Part shown: piece after piece, positions 34,252 to 42,352 of the stretch
How positions within the stretch are numbered: position 1 is the first letter of the stretch
Layout: each line of letters opens with the position of its first letter
Source: Cyclobacteriaceae bacterium
GTDB taxonomy: Bacteria > Bacteroidota > Bacteroidia > Cytophagales > Cyclobacteriaceae
NCBI GenBank assembly: GCA_013141055.1
Contig: JABFRS010000001.1
Span: 1,736,001-1,800,000, forward strand
Direction of reading: 5' to 3'
Length of the DNA: 64,000 bases
The notes under the pieces: model-generated
Told to the model about the DNA's origin: nothing
What the model saw: the letters and a program-made list of their open reading frames with translations, nothing else
Databases searched by the model: none
Program-made: the position numbers and the translations under genes

Positions 34252-35223
34252 TTACACCGAAGCTATCAGTTTCTCAATAATTGCATCTACTGTCATCCCA
34301 TCCGCTTCAGCTTTGAAGTTTCGAACGATGCGATGACGAAGCACAGCACTTGCAACATTCTTTACATCTTCAATATCAGGAGAGTATTTACCATTGAGCA
34401 ATGCATTGCACTTTGCCCCGAGCACTAAAAACTGCGATGCCCGAGGACCAGCTCCCCATTCTAAATAATCATTGGCGATCGCCGAACCATTCTTTCCAGG
34501 GCGGGTGATGTGGCTCAGCTTTACAGCAAACTCAACTACGTTATCAGCGATGGGCACTCGGCGAACGAGATGTTGAAAATATTGAATATCATCAGCGCTC
34601 AGAATCTTACTTACAGAATTAACACTATCGGCAGTAGTCATCTTTACAATATTCAACTCCTGCTGATATGTTGGATAGTCAAGAAAAATATTGAACATAA
34701 ACCGGTCAAGCTGTGCTTCCGGTAATGGATAGGTTCCCTCCTGTTCAATTGGATTTTGTGTAGCCAGTACAAAAAATGGTCTTGGAAGATCGTAACGATT
34801 CCCTGCAATCGTTACAGAATATTCCTGCATTGACTCAAGCAAGGCTGCTTGAGTTTTAGGAGGTGTCCGGTTAATCTCATCCGCCAGCACGATGTTGGCA
34901 AACACAGGCCCCTTTACAAAGTTAAAGTTACGCTCCTTGTCCATCGTCTCTGCTCCAACAATATCAGAAGGCATAAGATCAGGCGTAAACTGAATTCGTT
35001 TGAAATTCAGATCCAGTGCATTGGCGATTGTCTGAACCAGCAATGTTTTGGCCAACCCAGGCACTCCAACGAGCAATGAATGACCCTGGCAAAAAATTCC
35101 TGTAAGAACCAGACGCACTACTTCATCCTGACCGATGATGACGCGCGCAATTTCCTTTTTTAGTTTTTGATAGGATTCTGCCAGTGAATTGGCAGCCTCT
35201 ACGTCATTTGAAAATTTTTGCAT
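34252..35223 (-). CDS. MoxR-type AAA+ ATPase
   Basis: A 323-residue AAA+ protein. Walker A is GVPGLAKT at residues 53-60, Walker B is IVLADEINR at about 111-119, sensor 1 lies in FVLATQNPIEQEGTYPLPEAQLDRF, and the C-terminal lid holds GASPRASQ-like GAGPRASQFL. MoxR ATPases act as chaperone-like partners for von Willebrand-factor-A proteins, usually in the envelope or stress context. No DUF58 or VWA partner gene follows inside the window; the gene behind is ccmF on the other strand. It is transcribed after a parvulin-type protein gene (42 bases). Confidence 0.92.
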   Translation of the reverse strand: MQKFSNDVEAANSLAESYQKLKKEIARVIIGQDEVVRLVLTGIFCQGHSLLVGVPGLAKTLLVQTIANALDLNFKRIQFTPDLMPSDIVGAETMDKERNFNFVKGPVFANIVLADEINRTPPKTQAALLESMQEYSVTIAGNRYDLPRPFFVLATQNPIEQEGTYPLPEAQLDRFMFNIFLDYPTYQQELNIVKMTTADSVNSVSKILSADDIQYFQHLVRRVPIADNVVEFAVKLSHITRPGKNGSAIANDYLEWGAGPRASQFLVLGAKCNALLNGKYSPDIEDVKNVASAVLRHRIVRNFKAEADGMTVDAIIEKLIASV

Positions 35224-35265
35224 CCGCTGTTGAGTTACCGGCCAGACCGGGTTGGACCTATAATA

Positions 35266-36624
35266 CTAGTCTAAAATACTGCACCCGTTATACGCAGGAT
35301 CTAATTTGATAAACACATCCTGACGGGCTTTCACAAACCACTTATCCAGCATCTTGTCTCTCTTTTGTCCTAATGCAGCGCTTTGAATACGGTGCCAATC
35401 ATCTTTTAAATTCGCCTGATGTGGCAACAGTCTCTTCTTAAAATATAAAATACGGACAGCACTTTTCAGGTCATCAGTTCTGTAAACAATAGGTTTACTA
35501 ATGGTGCCTTCCTTCATGCTGTCAATCGTGAAATAAACAACTGGATCCAGATCTTTTATAGAAACCTTTGATCCTCCGTCTTCGTGCGTAAAATATCCAC
35601 CAAATCCTTTTGAGCGCTGATCATCTGAAAACTCAATTGCAGCCTTCTCAAATTTGATACTGTCTTTCACGATTTTTCTACGCAAACTGTCCAGAAATTT
35701 TTCCGCTCTTTGAATATCCGTAGGCGATGGAGTTGCCGCAATCAAAATGTGACGGGAGTTGTATTCGTTACCCCGGCGGTCCAAAAGCTGTAAGATGTGA
35801 AATCCGAACGGAGATTTAAACGGTTGAGAAATCTCACCCTTTTTGATTCTGAAGGCAGTTCCCTCATACTCAGCAACCATTGCTCCGCGTCCAACATATC
35901 CCATGTTACCATCGTTCTGTACAACACTTGGATCCTCAGAATACTTTTTAGCGAGTTCAGTGAAATCTTCGCCCGCAAGTATCCGATCGCGAATTTCACT
36001 TAGTTTCTTCTTTGTCTCAAGCTCCTGTGACGGACTGATCTTTGCTATACGAACGATCTGACCAACTTCAACATCTGCTGAATAGAATGGAAGGCTATCT
36101 GAAGGAATTTTATTGAAGAATCTTTTCACTTCTGCAGGTGTAACATTAAGATCTTTTGTGATCTTCTTTTGCATCTCATTTCCCAACATCTGTTCCCGGA
36201 TCTGATCACGCAATTCAAGCTGTATTTGATCTAATGACTTTCCGTAAGTGCGCTCCAGCTGTTCAGGAGAATTACCTGAGCTCTGAAGGATCATATTCAT
36301 CCGCTGTTGTGTATTGTTATCTACTTCAAGATCGGTCACGATCACTGAGTCAATCTCTGCTTTTGCAACCAAAACTTTGTGAACTACCAATTGATTGAGA
36401 AGCGCGCATTTCGATTCTTCAGAAGAGCTGCCGCCGTTGGCCACATAATTCTGGAAAGCACCTTCCAGCTCTGAGCGCAGGATAATATAATTATCAATTT
36501 TCCCGATGATTTTATCCGCTACAAAACCCTTGGTTTCTTGCGAGAAACCACTCTGCCATACCCCAATAAGTATGAGGCTACTGATTAAAAATCTCAAAAT
36601 TCTTCTGTTTGACCGCGTTTTCAT
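35266..36624 (-). CDS. SurA/PpiC-type periplasmic peptidyl-prolyl isomerase
   Basis: A 452-residue exported protein with a signal peptide (residues 1-28, LISSLILIGVWQSGFSQ) and a SurA N-terminal chaperone domain of helices to about residue 180. The first parvulin domain (about 183-283: VGQIVRIA... GEDFTELAKKYSEDPS... PFGFHILQLLDRR) is complete. A second parvulin-like part (from NSRHILIAATPS) is less conserved. It should guide folding of outer-membrane proteins in the periplasm. The ATG at 36624 overlaps the upstream gene by 47 bases; ATG 36633 three codons earlier is possible. Confidence 0.88.
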   Translation of the reverse strand: MKTRSNRRILRFLISSLILIGVWQSGFSQETKGFVADKIIGKIDNYIILRSELEGAFQNYVANGGSSSEESKCALLNQLVVHKVLVAKAEIDSVIVTDLEVDNNTQQRMNMILQSSGNSPEQLERTYGKSLDQIQLELRDQIREQMLGNEMQKKITKDLNVTPAEVKRFFNKIPSDSLPFYSADVEVGQIVRIAKISPSQELETKKKLSEIRDRILAGEDFTELAKKYSEDPSVVQNDGNMGYVGRGAMVAEYEGTAFRIKKGEISQPFKSPFGFHILQLLDRRGNEYNSRHILIAATPSPTDIQRAEKFLDSLRRKIVKDSIKFEKAAIEFSDDQRSKGFGGYFTHEDGGSKVSIKDLDPVVYFTIDSMKEGTISKPIVYRTDDLKSAVRILYFKKRLLPHQANLKDDWHRIQSAALGQKRDKMLDKWFVKARQDVFIKLDPAYNGCSILD

Positions 36625-37474
36625 ACACTTCATCCTCCAATGTCCTCGCAAGTTCTACTTTTCTTTTGTTTAAGAGAATATTTCGAATGTCTTCTTTCAC
36701 GAATTCTAACGGCGAAACGTTGTCAGAAATTTTGTAGTCGTCGATTTTAAGGAAATACAAAAAGTCCGCATCGCTGGTTTCATAGAATGGATTGGTCTTT
36801 AAAAACTGGATTTTGTTAGGAATTTCTGCCATCGGTGAATTGACAGTTAGCTTATCAAAAGCAATCCAGGCACTGTCACTCAAATGATAGGCAACAGAAA
36901 AACTTAGGCAGTATGATTTCAATTCATTCTGGTCCTTTTCCTTTCGGGAGAAGATCATTTCCTTAACCTTATTCGTACGAGGCGCTGTTTTAGGAACCTT
37001 CATGTACGTTCCGCGTACAATGTTCTGTTTAAGAATGAAGTTATCTACGTGACCCCGATAATAATCTTCTATGTCTTTCTCTGAAATACTATCATTGAGA
37101 TGTTGCTGGATATAAAAATTCTGATACTCATATCCAATAAGACTGTAACGGTAGTCAAGAACTTTTCTCTCAACCTCGGCTTCATTGATATTGATGCGTT
37201 TCATTGCTTCTTCAATGAGCAGCTGTTTACGAATCCAACTGTTGATATAAGCCGTTACCCGGGCAATACTGTCATCTGCCGTTGAGTTCTGATCGACAAT
37301 TCCAACAAGTTCATCCTGATAAAGGAATTTTTCACTTACGCGGGCAACAGCTTTCCGCGCAGGCGTATTGACTTGCTCATCCTTTTTCACCCGAATCAGA
37401 TCGCAACCGGATACAACGACAATACATGCCATCATCATCCATACTCCAGCATTAAAAAGATTTTTGATTTTCAC
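36578..37474 (-). CDS. SurA-N-like periplasmic lipoprotein, parvulin domain absent
   Basis: A 298-residue protein starting at GTG, which overlaps the upstream stop (GTGA). It has a signal sequence with a lipobox (VVSGC, Cys24), so it is probably a lipoprotein. The remainder is helical and resembles the N-terminal chaperone arm of SurA (RKAVARVSEKFLYQDELVGIV, VTAYINSWIRKQLLIEEA, EAEVERKVLDYRYSLI). No parvulin signature (KASHIL, GYHIL) is visible. It is sandwiched between two parvulin-bearing genes, so it probably serves the same folding task. The role is inferred mainly from context. Confidence 0.72.
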   Translation of the reverse strand: MKIKNLFNAGVWMMMACIVVVSGCDLIRVKKDEQVNTPARKAVARVSEKFLYQDELVGIVDQNSTADDSIARVTAYINSWIRKQLLIEEAMKRININEAEVERKVLDYRYSLIGYEYQNFYIQQHLNDSISEKDIEDYYRGHVDNFILKQNIVRGTYMKVPKTAPRTNKVKEMIFSRKEKDQNELKSYCLSFSVAYHLSDSAWIAFDKLTVNSPMAEIPNKIQFLKTNPFYETSDADFLYFLKIDDYKISDNVSPLEFVKEDIRNILLNKRKVELARTLEDEVYENAVKQKNFEIFNQ

Positions 37475-39420
37475 TTTTTGGTCAGTTCAAGTACAACGAA
37501 CTTTTTGCCTTTATTATTGATCCTCACAGGGTATTTAAGTTTCAATTCTGCCAGCCAGTTCTTTTCCAGCAATTCCTGGCTATCAGAAACAACCTGTGCA
37601 TGTGCTTCCTGAAAACTTTTAATTCCAGGCGGAACAAGATTTGTCATCTCAATCATGTAATGAATTCCATCAATCTCTGTGTAGTGTAGGCCAATTGCCC
37701 AGCCCGCTTTGTCCACTGCCTTATTTTCACCTTTAGCATAATTTCTGAAAGGTTGAGCTGTTTTGAATTTCTTTAGATCTTCTTTCTTCAATGAATCTCC
37801 ATTGGCAATCTTCTTCTTTACCTGCTCAAGAAAAACCTTATCGCTCGTTGTAAATATCCTGGCATGAACACGTTCGCCTGCGGTATACTTCATTTTATTC
37901 TGTTCATAAATTTTCCGAAGAGCAACAGTATCACCAGCATCTCTAGTCCAGATCTCTTTTTCCATAATGGTGAAAAGAAGAATTCCTTCCTTGTATTCCG
38001 TTAACAGATTCCTGAAGTCAGGTTTTTCCGCCATTAATTTCTCATCTTCAGCTTCTGACAATCTTTCTTCTACAAATCGATTGTAGAGTTGATTCATGTA
38101 GGCCGAAGGCGAAATGGGTGGAGAGGTTTCTTCACTTTTCTCAACGAAAGCAATCACCTGGCCCGCCTGATAATTTTTACTGTTCAGAGTAAATAACGTT
38201 TGGGCTTTAAGGGATGCAGCACCTTTATACTTCCATCTACCGTTCAGCAGAGAAGAATCAGCCGAATTGAGAAGGTCATTTTTCACAGAAGTATTTTCAG
38301 AATATCCAAACTGCTTCTTTTTTTCTTCCATCAGCTTTTTACCGACCTGTTGCAAACGCTCATCTCTGGCAACCCTTTTCTGAAGCCCGTCTTTCAGATC
38401 TTCATATGAAGGAACAGGGATTTTTCTCTCCGATCTCACAATGTGCCAGCCATAGGCAGTCTGAAAAGGATCCGATATTTCTCCAGGCTTTAAGGAAAAT
38501 GCGATGGATTCAAATTCGGGTATGTTGGACAACGCTCCAACGCCAAAAGGTCTCAACTTGCCGCCAGCATCCTTAGTAGATTGATCCTCTGAATACTCCT
38601 TGCATAGTTCATCCCAACTCCGGCCCCCACGCAGCTGATCATAAATCTCAAGAATTTTATTCTTCACCTTCTTATCATCAGGTGAGCCAGTTCTTAATAT
38701 AATGTGTGATACCTCCACCTCACCACGGGCAGGCCTTCTGTCAACTAATGTGATCAGGTGATAGCCAAATCGTGTACGAACCGGTTGCGATACCTCTCCC
38801 ACTTTCAGATTATAAGCTGCTTGTTCAAAAGGATAAACCATTTGCATGGCTGTGAAATATCCTAGGCTTCCACCATTGCTTTTAGCCGAAGGATCTTCAG
38901 AGAGTTCCTTAGCGACAGTCTCGAATTTTCCCCCCGCCACAATTTTGGTACGAATGGATTGAATTTTTGAAAGTGCCGCCAACGTATCTGCAGAAGCAGC
39001 ATCCGGTTTTACGAAAACCAATATGTGCGAAGCTTTAACTTCCTCCAGTAGTCTTTGATAGACTTCTTTTGTTAAACGATCAAGCTCATCTTTCTCGGCG
39101 AGGTAAGGTTTCTTCAGTTCATCCTTGTATGACTTAAACTCTTTGATGAAAGCTACTGTGGTATCCAATCCACGTGATTTGGCTTCCATCACCTTCAGCT
39201 TGAAGTTGACGAATAAGTCAATGTATTCATTTACCTTTTTGTCTGTAAAATCTTCTTTGTTGAGATGATTCTTTTTATAGAGATAGATGAACTCATCTGT
39301 ATAAACAGGAGTATTCTTAACCGTAAAGAGGACAAGAGGTTTTGATTTCTTCTCTGACGACTGCGCTGCTACCTGCCCCGCTACCACCAACACTATTAGA
39401 ATGAATAAGGCTTTCCGCAC
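37471..39420 (-). CDS. peptidyl-prolyl isomerase with two parvulin domains
   Basis: A 649-residue exported protein starting at GTG. Residues 1-20 form a signal peptide. A SurA-like helical part follows, then two full parvulin domains (about 128-228 and 235-332) with the patterns VKASHILVFV, SEDPSAKSNGGSLGYF, RTRFGYHLI and VEVSHIILR, SEDQSTKDAGGKLRPFG, AYGWHIV. The C-terminal 300 residues may contain a degenerate third unit. It is the first gene of a three-member folding-factor unit, preceded by a perfect -7 element. It probably assists periplasmic and outer-membrane protein folding. Confidence 0.88.
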   Translation of the reverse strand: MRKALFILIVLVVAGQVAAQSSEKKSKPLVLFTVKNTPVYTDEFIYLYKKNHLNKEDFTDKKVNEYIDLFVNFKLKVMEAKSRGLDTTVAFIKEFKSYKDELKKPYLAEKDELDRLTKEVYQRLLEEVKASHILVFVKPDAASADTLAALSKIQSIRTKIVAGGKFETVAKELSEDPSAKSNGGSLGYFTAMQMVYPFEQAAYNLKVGEVSQPVRTRFGYHLITLVDRRPARGEVEVSHIILRTGSPDDKKVKNKILEIYDQLRGGRSWDELCKEYSEDQSTKDAGGKLRPFGVGALSNIPEFESIAFSLKPGEISDPFQTAYGWHIVRSERKIPVPSYEDLKDGLQKRVARDERLQQVGKKLMEEKKKQFGYSENTSVKNDLLNSADSSLLNGRWKYKGAASLKAQTLFTLNSKNYQAGQVIAFVEKSEETSPPISPSAYMNQLYNRFVEERLSEAEDEKLMAEKPDFRNLLTEYKEGILLFTIMEKEIWTRDAGDTVALRKIYEQNKMKYTAGERVHARIFTTSDKVFLEQVKKKIANGDSLKKEDLKKFKTAQPFRNYAKGENKAVDKAGWAIGLHYTEIDGIHYMIEMTNLVPPGIKSFQEAHAQVVSDSQELLEKNWLAELKLKYPVRINNKGKKFVVLELTKK

Positions 39421-39440
39421 AATTAAATTGTTAAAACGTG

Positions 39441-39448
39441 CAAAAATA
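39441..39448 (-). promoter_or_regulatory. candidate -7 promoter element for the parvulin gene unit
   Basis: Reads TATTTTTG on the minus strand, a perfect TAnnTTTG, 20 bases before the GTG at 39420. No -33 match was found. It lies in a 76-base gap that also has a GC-rich GGGC-TGAG-GCCC hairpin (39473-39484) downstream of the RsbW-like gene. Confidence 0.38.
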
Positions 39449-39496
39449 GAAAGAAGAACGAGAATGGGGAAACGGGCTGAGGCCCCGGAAATCGCG

Positions 39497-39910
39497 TTAG
39501 CCTATTTTCTTGGTGAGGCGACAGACATTGCGTCCATTGTGGGTAGTGTAGACGACTTCGTCCATAATTGATTTCACAAGGCGTATACCAAGGCCGCCTT
39601 TTCTTTTTTCGTGAATCAGATTATCAATTTCAGGTTGGTGGAAGCGATTGATGTCAAACATCTCACCATCATCAACAATTTCAAAAATCACTTTACCTTT
39701 TTGAGGAATGTTGATCTTCATTTCAATACTATGATCGGGATTGCATTGGTGTGCATGGATCATCAGATTGGAGCACATCTCATCAAGAGCGAGAATGATC
39801 TCATTCAATACTACATCGGACGCAACATGGCCACGCAACGACTTCCTGATGAAGTCGCGCACGCCCTTGAGGTTTTCCAGGCTGCAGCCGATGTTATGCT
39901 GATAGGTCAT
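39497..39910 (-). CDS. RsbW/SpoIIAB-like anti-sigma serine kinase (HATPase_c_2)
   Basis: A 137-residue GHKL-fold protein. The N-box sits in ILALDEMCSNLMIHAH (Glu and Asn), the G1 box in IFEIVDDGEMFD and the G2 box in KRKGGLGIRLVKSIMDEV. Such proteins phosphorylate a STAS antagonist or sequester a sigma factor in partner-switching systems. The gene overlaps the STAS gene by 17 bases and follows a PP2C phosphatase gene, giving all three parts of a switch. No sigma factor is beside it. Confidence 0.88.
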   Translation of the reverse strand: MTYQHNIGCSLENLKGVRDFIRKSLRGHVASDVVLNEIILALDEMCSNLMIHAHQCNPDHSIEMKINIPQKGKVIFEIVDDGEMFDINRFHQPEIDNLIHEKRKGGLGIRLVKSIMDEVVYTTHNGRNVCRLTKKIG

Positions 39911-40244
39911 TTATAAATTTCTTTGCCTCTTGTTTCGTAGTGCTGATGTGAAGTAAGTCTGCCAATCCAAGTATTTGAAAAGTGTTTATCACCTTCTCTT
40001 TCATGCCAAATAAAACCATGTGAATATTCTTATCACGAAACTCTTCGATATAAGACATAAACACTCCCAACCCGGCTGAGGAGATGTACTCCAAAGCACT
40101 ACAATCCACCAGAATTTTCGTCGATCCCTCGCCAACACTTTTGGCAATGGCCAGATCAAGTTCAATGGAGGAACTGGCGTCAATTTCCCCTACGACCGCC
40201 AAAATGTCGGTTCCGTCTTCTTGCAGTCTTTTGATGTGAACCAT
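39894..40244 (-). CDS. STAS-domain anti-anti-sigma factor
   Basis: A 116-residue STAS domain. The conserved VDCSALEYISSAGLGVF segment places the phosphorylatable serine in EYISSAG, as in SpoIIAA and RsbV; the earlier VVGEIDASSSIELD also fits. When unphosphorylated it should bind the RsbW-like kinase and free the kinase's target. It lies between the PP2C phosphatase and the kinase gene. The output of the switch is not known here. Confidence 0.9.
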   Translation of the reverse strand: MVHIKRLQEDGTDILAVVGEIDASSSIELDLAIAKSVGEGSTKILVDCSALEYISSAGLGVFMSYIEEFRDKNIHMVLFGMKEKVINTFQILGLADLLHISTTKQEAKKFINDLSA

Positions 40245-40277
40245 AGGTTTTAAACGTATTTGGTTTTTTAATGTTCT

Positions 40278-42104
40278 CTATTGAAACTTCACAATCATGG
40301 TTGTGTAGTCATCATCAATTTCCTCAGTTCCGGTGTATTGGTACAGCTTTTTGATCAAATGATCCTGAATATCCTTCGGGCTATTCGCTACCCCCTCCAC
40401 GATCGTTTCCTTCAAAAGCTCAAGCCCAAATTCTTCTCCTTTTTGATTTTTGGCTTCTGTAATTCCATCTGTAAAGAGCACCATCACGTCGCCGCTGGAA
40501 TAAGGAATAGTATTCGTCTCAACAAAATTGCAGTAGTCTTTTCCCTTTACCATACCAAGAGCGGTGCCCTTGTCAACAAGGTATTCTGCCTTTTGAGCCG
40601 CTGCACGATAAATCAATACCGGGCAATGACCCGCACGTGAATAGAATATCTTCTTCTCCCTTGAATCAACAACAAAGTAGGTTGCTGAAATAAATGAGCC
40701 TCGCTCAAGGCAATACCGCAAAGCCTGATTAGCCCTTATCATAAACTCTTTTGGAGCCAGTGCCTGCTGTGAAAGGCTATGGAAAATTCCCTTCATCTGC
40801 GACATGTGAAAAGCAGCCGTAGTTCCCTTTCCTGAAACATCAGCAATGATCAATCCCACCTGATGGTCGCTGATGCGAAGCGTGTCATAGTAGTCACCTC
40901 CTACTTCATCAGCAGATTCAGAAAATGCTGAGATATCAAAGTCAGCATCTTTCTCCAGCTTATCCGGAAGGAGACTGCTTTGAACAGTCTTGGCAATTTT
41001 TAATTCCTCTTTATAACGTTCATTTTGAATAGCCTCTTTCAACAACCTGAAATTCTCAATAGAGATACCGGCCTGGTTCGCAAAGGCAGAGACAATTTGA
41101 GTCATCTCCTTGTTAAAACCTTCCGGCAATTCCTTTAACAACGCAAGTGTTCCGATCTTCTCACCTTTCACCAAAACAGGGAAGGCCATCAAAGAGCGGA
41201 AGCGTGTTCCTCTCAACGACGCCAGATGTTCTGAAAGATTTTTGGTCTTATCACTGCTTTGATCAAGGATACCCTTCACATTCCGCATGCCAAGATGCTC
41301 CTGAATCTTTCTGGCATCCTCTTCAGTGATCTGATATGTCTGAAGCGCCTTCTCCTGCTGCTCACTTTTAATTTCCAGCCAGGCAGCATCTGCAAAGACG
41401 GAGCTCACGGAACTTTCCAATAAAATCTTATAAACACTTTCCTCACTTTGTTCTGTTTGAACAGATTGACTGATGCGCTGAAAATTCACAACCTCCTCAA
41501 GTTTCTGTTCGAATACAGAAGAGGTTGGCAGATTAAACAGGATTACCAAAAATGAAAAAATGCTATAGAGCATCACGAATGAAAACAGATAGATATTGAA
41601 TACGTGTCCACGGAAGGCAAGGAAAGCCGTTGATTGCGCACTTATTTCTTCTGAGAATTTATTGGCCGTGTAAAAGAAATATCCCAGGTAAAAGAAAGAT
41701 AGCAGTAAAAGCAAAAGACTTGTCCATTTCTGTTTGAAGTTGAGGTAAGCAACCCACTTCATATTTGCGGATAAGACCAATGCCAGGAGGCCTGTAAAAA
41801 TGCTGATGGAAAGAATCAACCATTCCTGAAGAAGAATGCGAAGATTATCTGAAAGTAAAATAAGGAAGAATGCAACTTCAAAAACCCACCAACCGCGAAT
41901 CAGCCATTTCGATTTCTGATACAGGATCAATCGCTTCCAGCATGTTGCTGCAGCAATAAGGAAACTGAGCATCAAGCCCAGATTTACGATGTACTCTACT
42001 TCGACATAAAAAATATTGGAAGAGAGTTGAGTGGATCCCAAAAGGAAATCCAACATCCTGAATGAAAGGGAGATTACGGTAGCTACAAGTCCGGTAGCAA
42101 ACAC
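40278..42104 (-). CDS. SpoIIE/RsbU-type PP2C serine phosphatase, C-terminal frame of a frameshifted gene
   Basis: A 608-residue frame beginning at GTG inside a longer open frame (from 42188). Five to six membrane helices (to residue about 190) lead to a GAF domain (about 205-355) and a SpoIIE-type PP2C domain (about 370-608) with GDYYD at 403-407, ADVSGKG at 421-427 and a late FTDGITEAKN. It would dephosphorylate the STAS protein encoded next. The frame upstream continues as YYYKFKVERDESLNFTDLLWRV, and the separate 63-codon frame at 42146-42337 supplies a matching first membrane region, so the intact protein is probably about 686 residues. A one-base deletion in an A5 run at 42167-42171 would explain the split. 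Confidence 0.85.
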   Translation of the reverse strand: MFATGLVATVISLSFRMLDFLLGSTQLSSNIFYVEVEYIVNLGLMLSFLIAAATCWKRLILYQKSKWLIRGWWVFEVAFFLILLSDNLRILLQEWLILSISIFTGLLALVLSANMKWVAYLNFKQKWTSLLLLLLSFFYLGYFFYTANKFSEEISAQSTAFLAFRGHVFNIYLFSFVMLYSIFSFLVILFNLPTSSVFEQKLEEVVNFQRISQSVQTEQSEESVYKILLESSVSSVFADAAWLEIKSEQQEKALQTYQITEEDARKIQEHLGMRNVKGILDQSSDKTKNLSEHLASLRGTRFRSLMAFPVLVKGEKIGTLALLKELPEGFNKEMTQIVSAFANQAGISIENFRLLKEAIQNERYKEELKIAKTVQSSLLPDKLEKDADFDISAFSESADEVGGDYYDTLRISDHQVGLIIADVSGKGTTAAFHMSQMKGIFHSLSQQALAPKEFMIRANQALRYCLERGSFISATYFVVDSREKKIFYSRAGHCPVLIYRAAAQKAEYLVDKGTALGMVKGKDYCNFVETNTIPYSSGDVMVLFTDGITEAKNQKGEEFGLELLKETIVEGVANSPKDIQDHLIKKLYQYTGTEEIDDDYTTMIVKFQ

Positions 42105-42145
42105 TCTCCAAAGAAGATCTGTGAAGTTGAGCGACTCATCACGTT

Positions 42146-42337
42146 CTACCTTGAATTTGTAGTAGTAAAAAGACTCACTACATACAGATCAAGCATGACC
42201 TTCGGGAGCCAAAGCGGCACATCCGGAGTAAGTCCCTTCAGGTCACTGAACAAGACCATGACATCTGAAAAGATCATCACCAGCCACGATAGAGCGGCCC
42301 CGAGAAATGCTAATCGGGTAAGTGCTTTGGTCTTCAA
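42146..42337 (-). pseudogene. N-terminal fragment of the SpoIIE/RsbU-type phosphatase (other frame)
   Basis: A 63-residue frame starting at TTG 15 bases after the guaB stop. It encodes a membrane helix (FLGAALSWLVMIFSDVMVLF), a short loop and a second helix start (LPKVMLDLYVVSLF). It then runs into TTTNSR and a stop. In the -1 frame the same DNA continues as FYYYKFKVERDESL and joins the large phosphatase frame. It is best seen as the 5' part of that gene, not a separate protein. Confidence 0.65.
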
Positions 42338-42352
42338 CTTCTGTCTGTCAAT

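Noticed and set aside
39473..39484. GGGC-TGAG-GCCC hairpin as an intrinsic terminator of the parvulin or RsbW side
   Set aside because: Four-base stem with no T-run on either strand.
42146..42337. A stand-alone 63-residue membrane protein gene
   Set aside because: The frame ends just after an A5 run and its -1 continuation joins smoothly to the large phosphatase frame; no separate function or start signal is evident.
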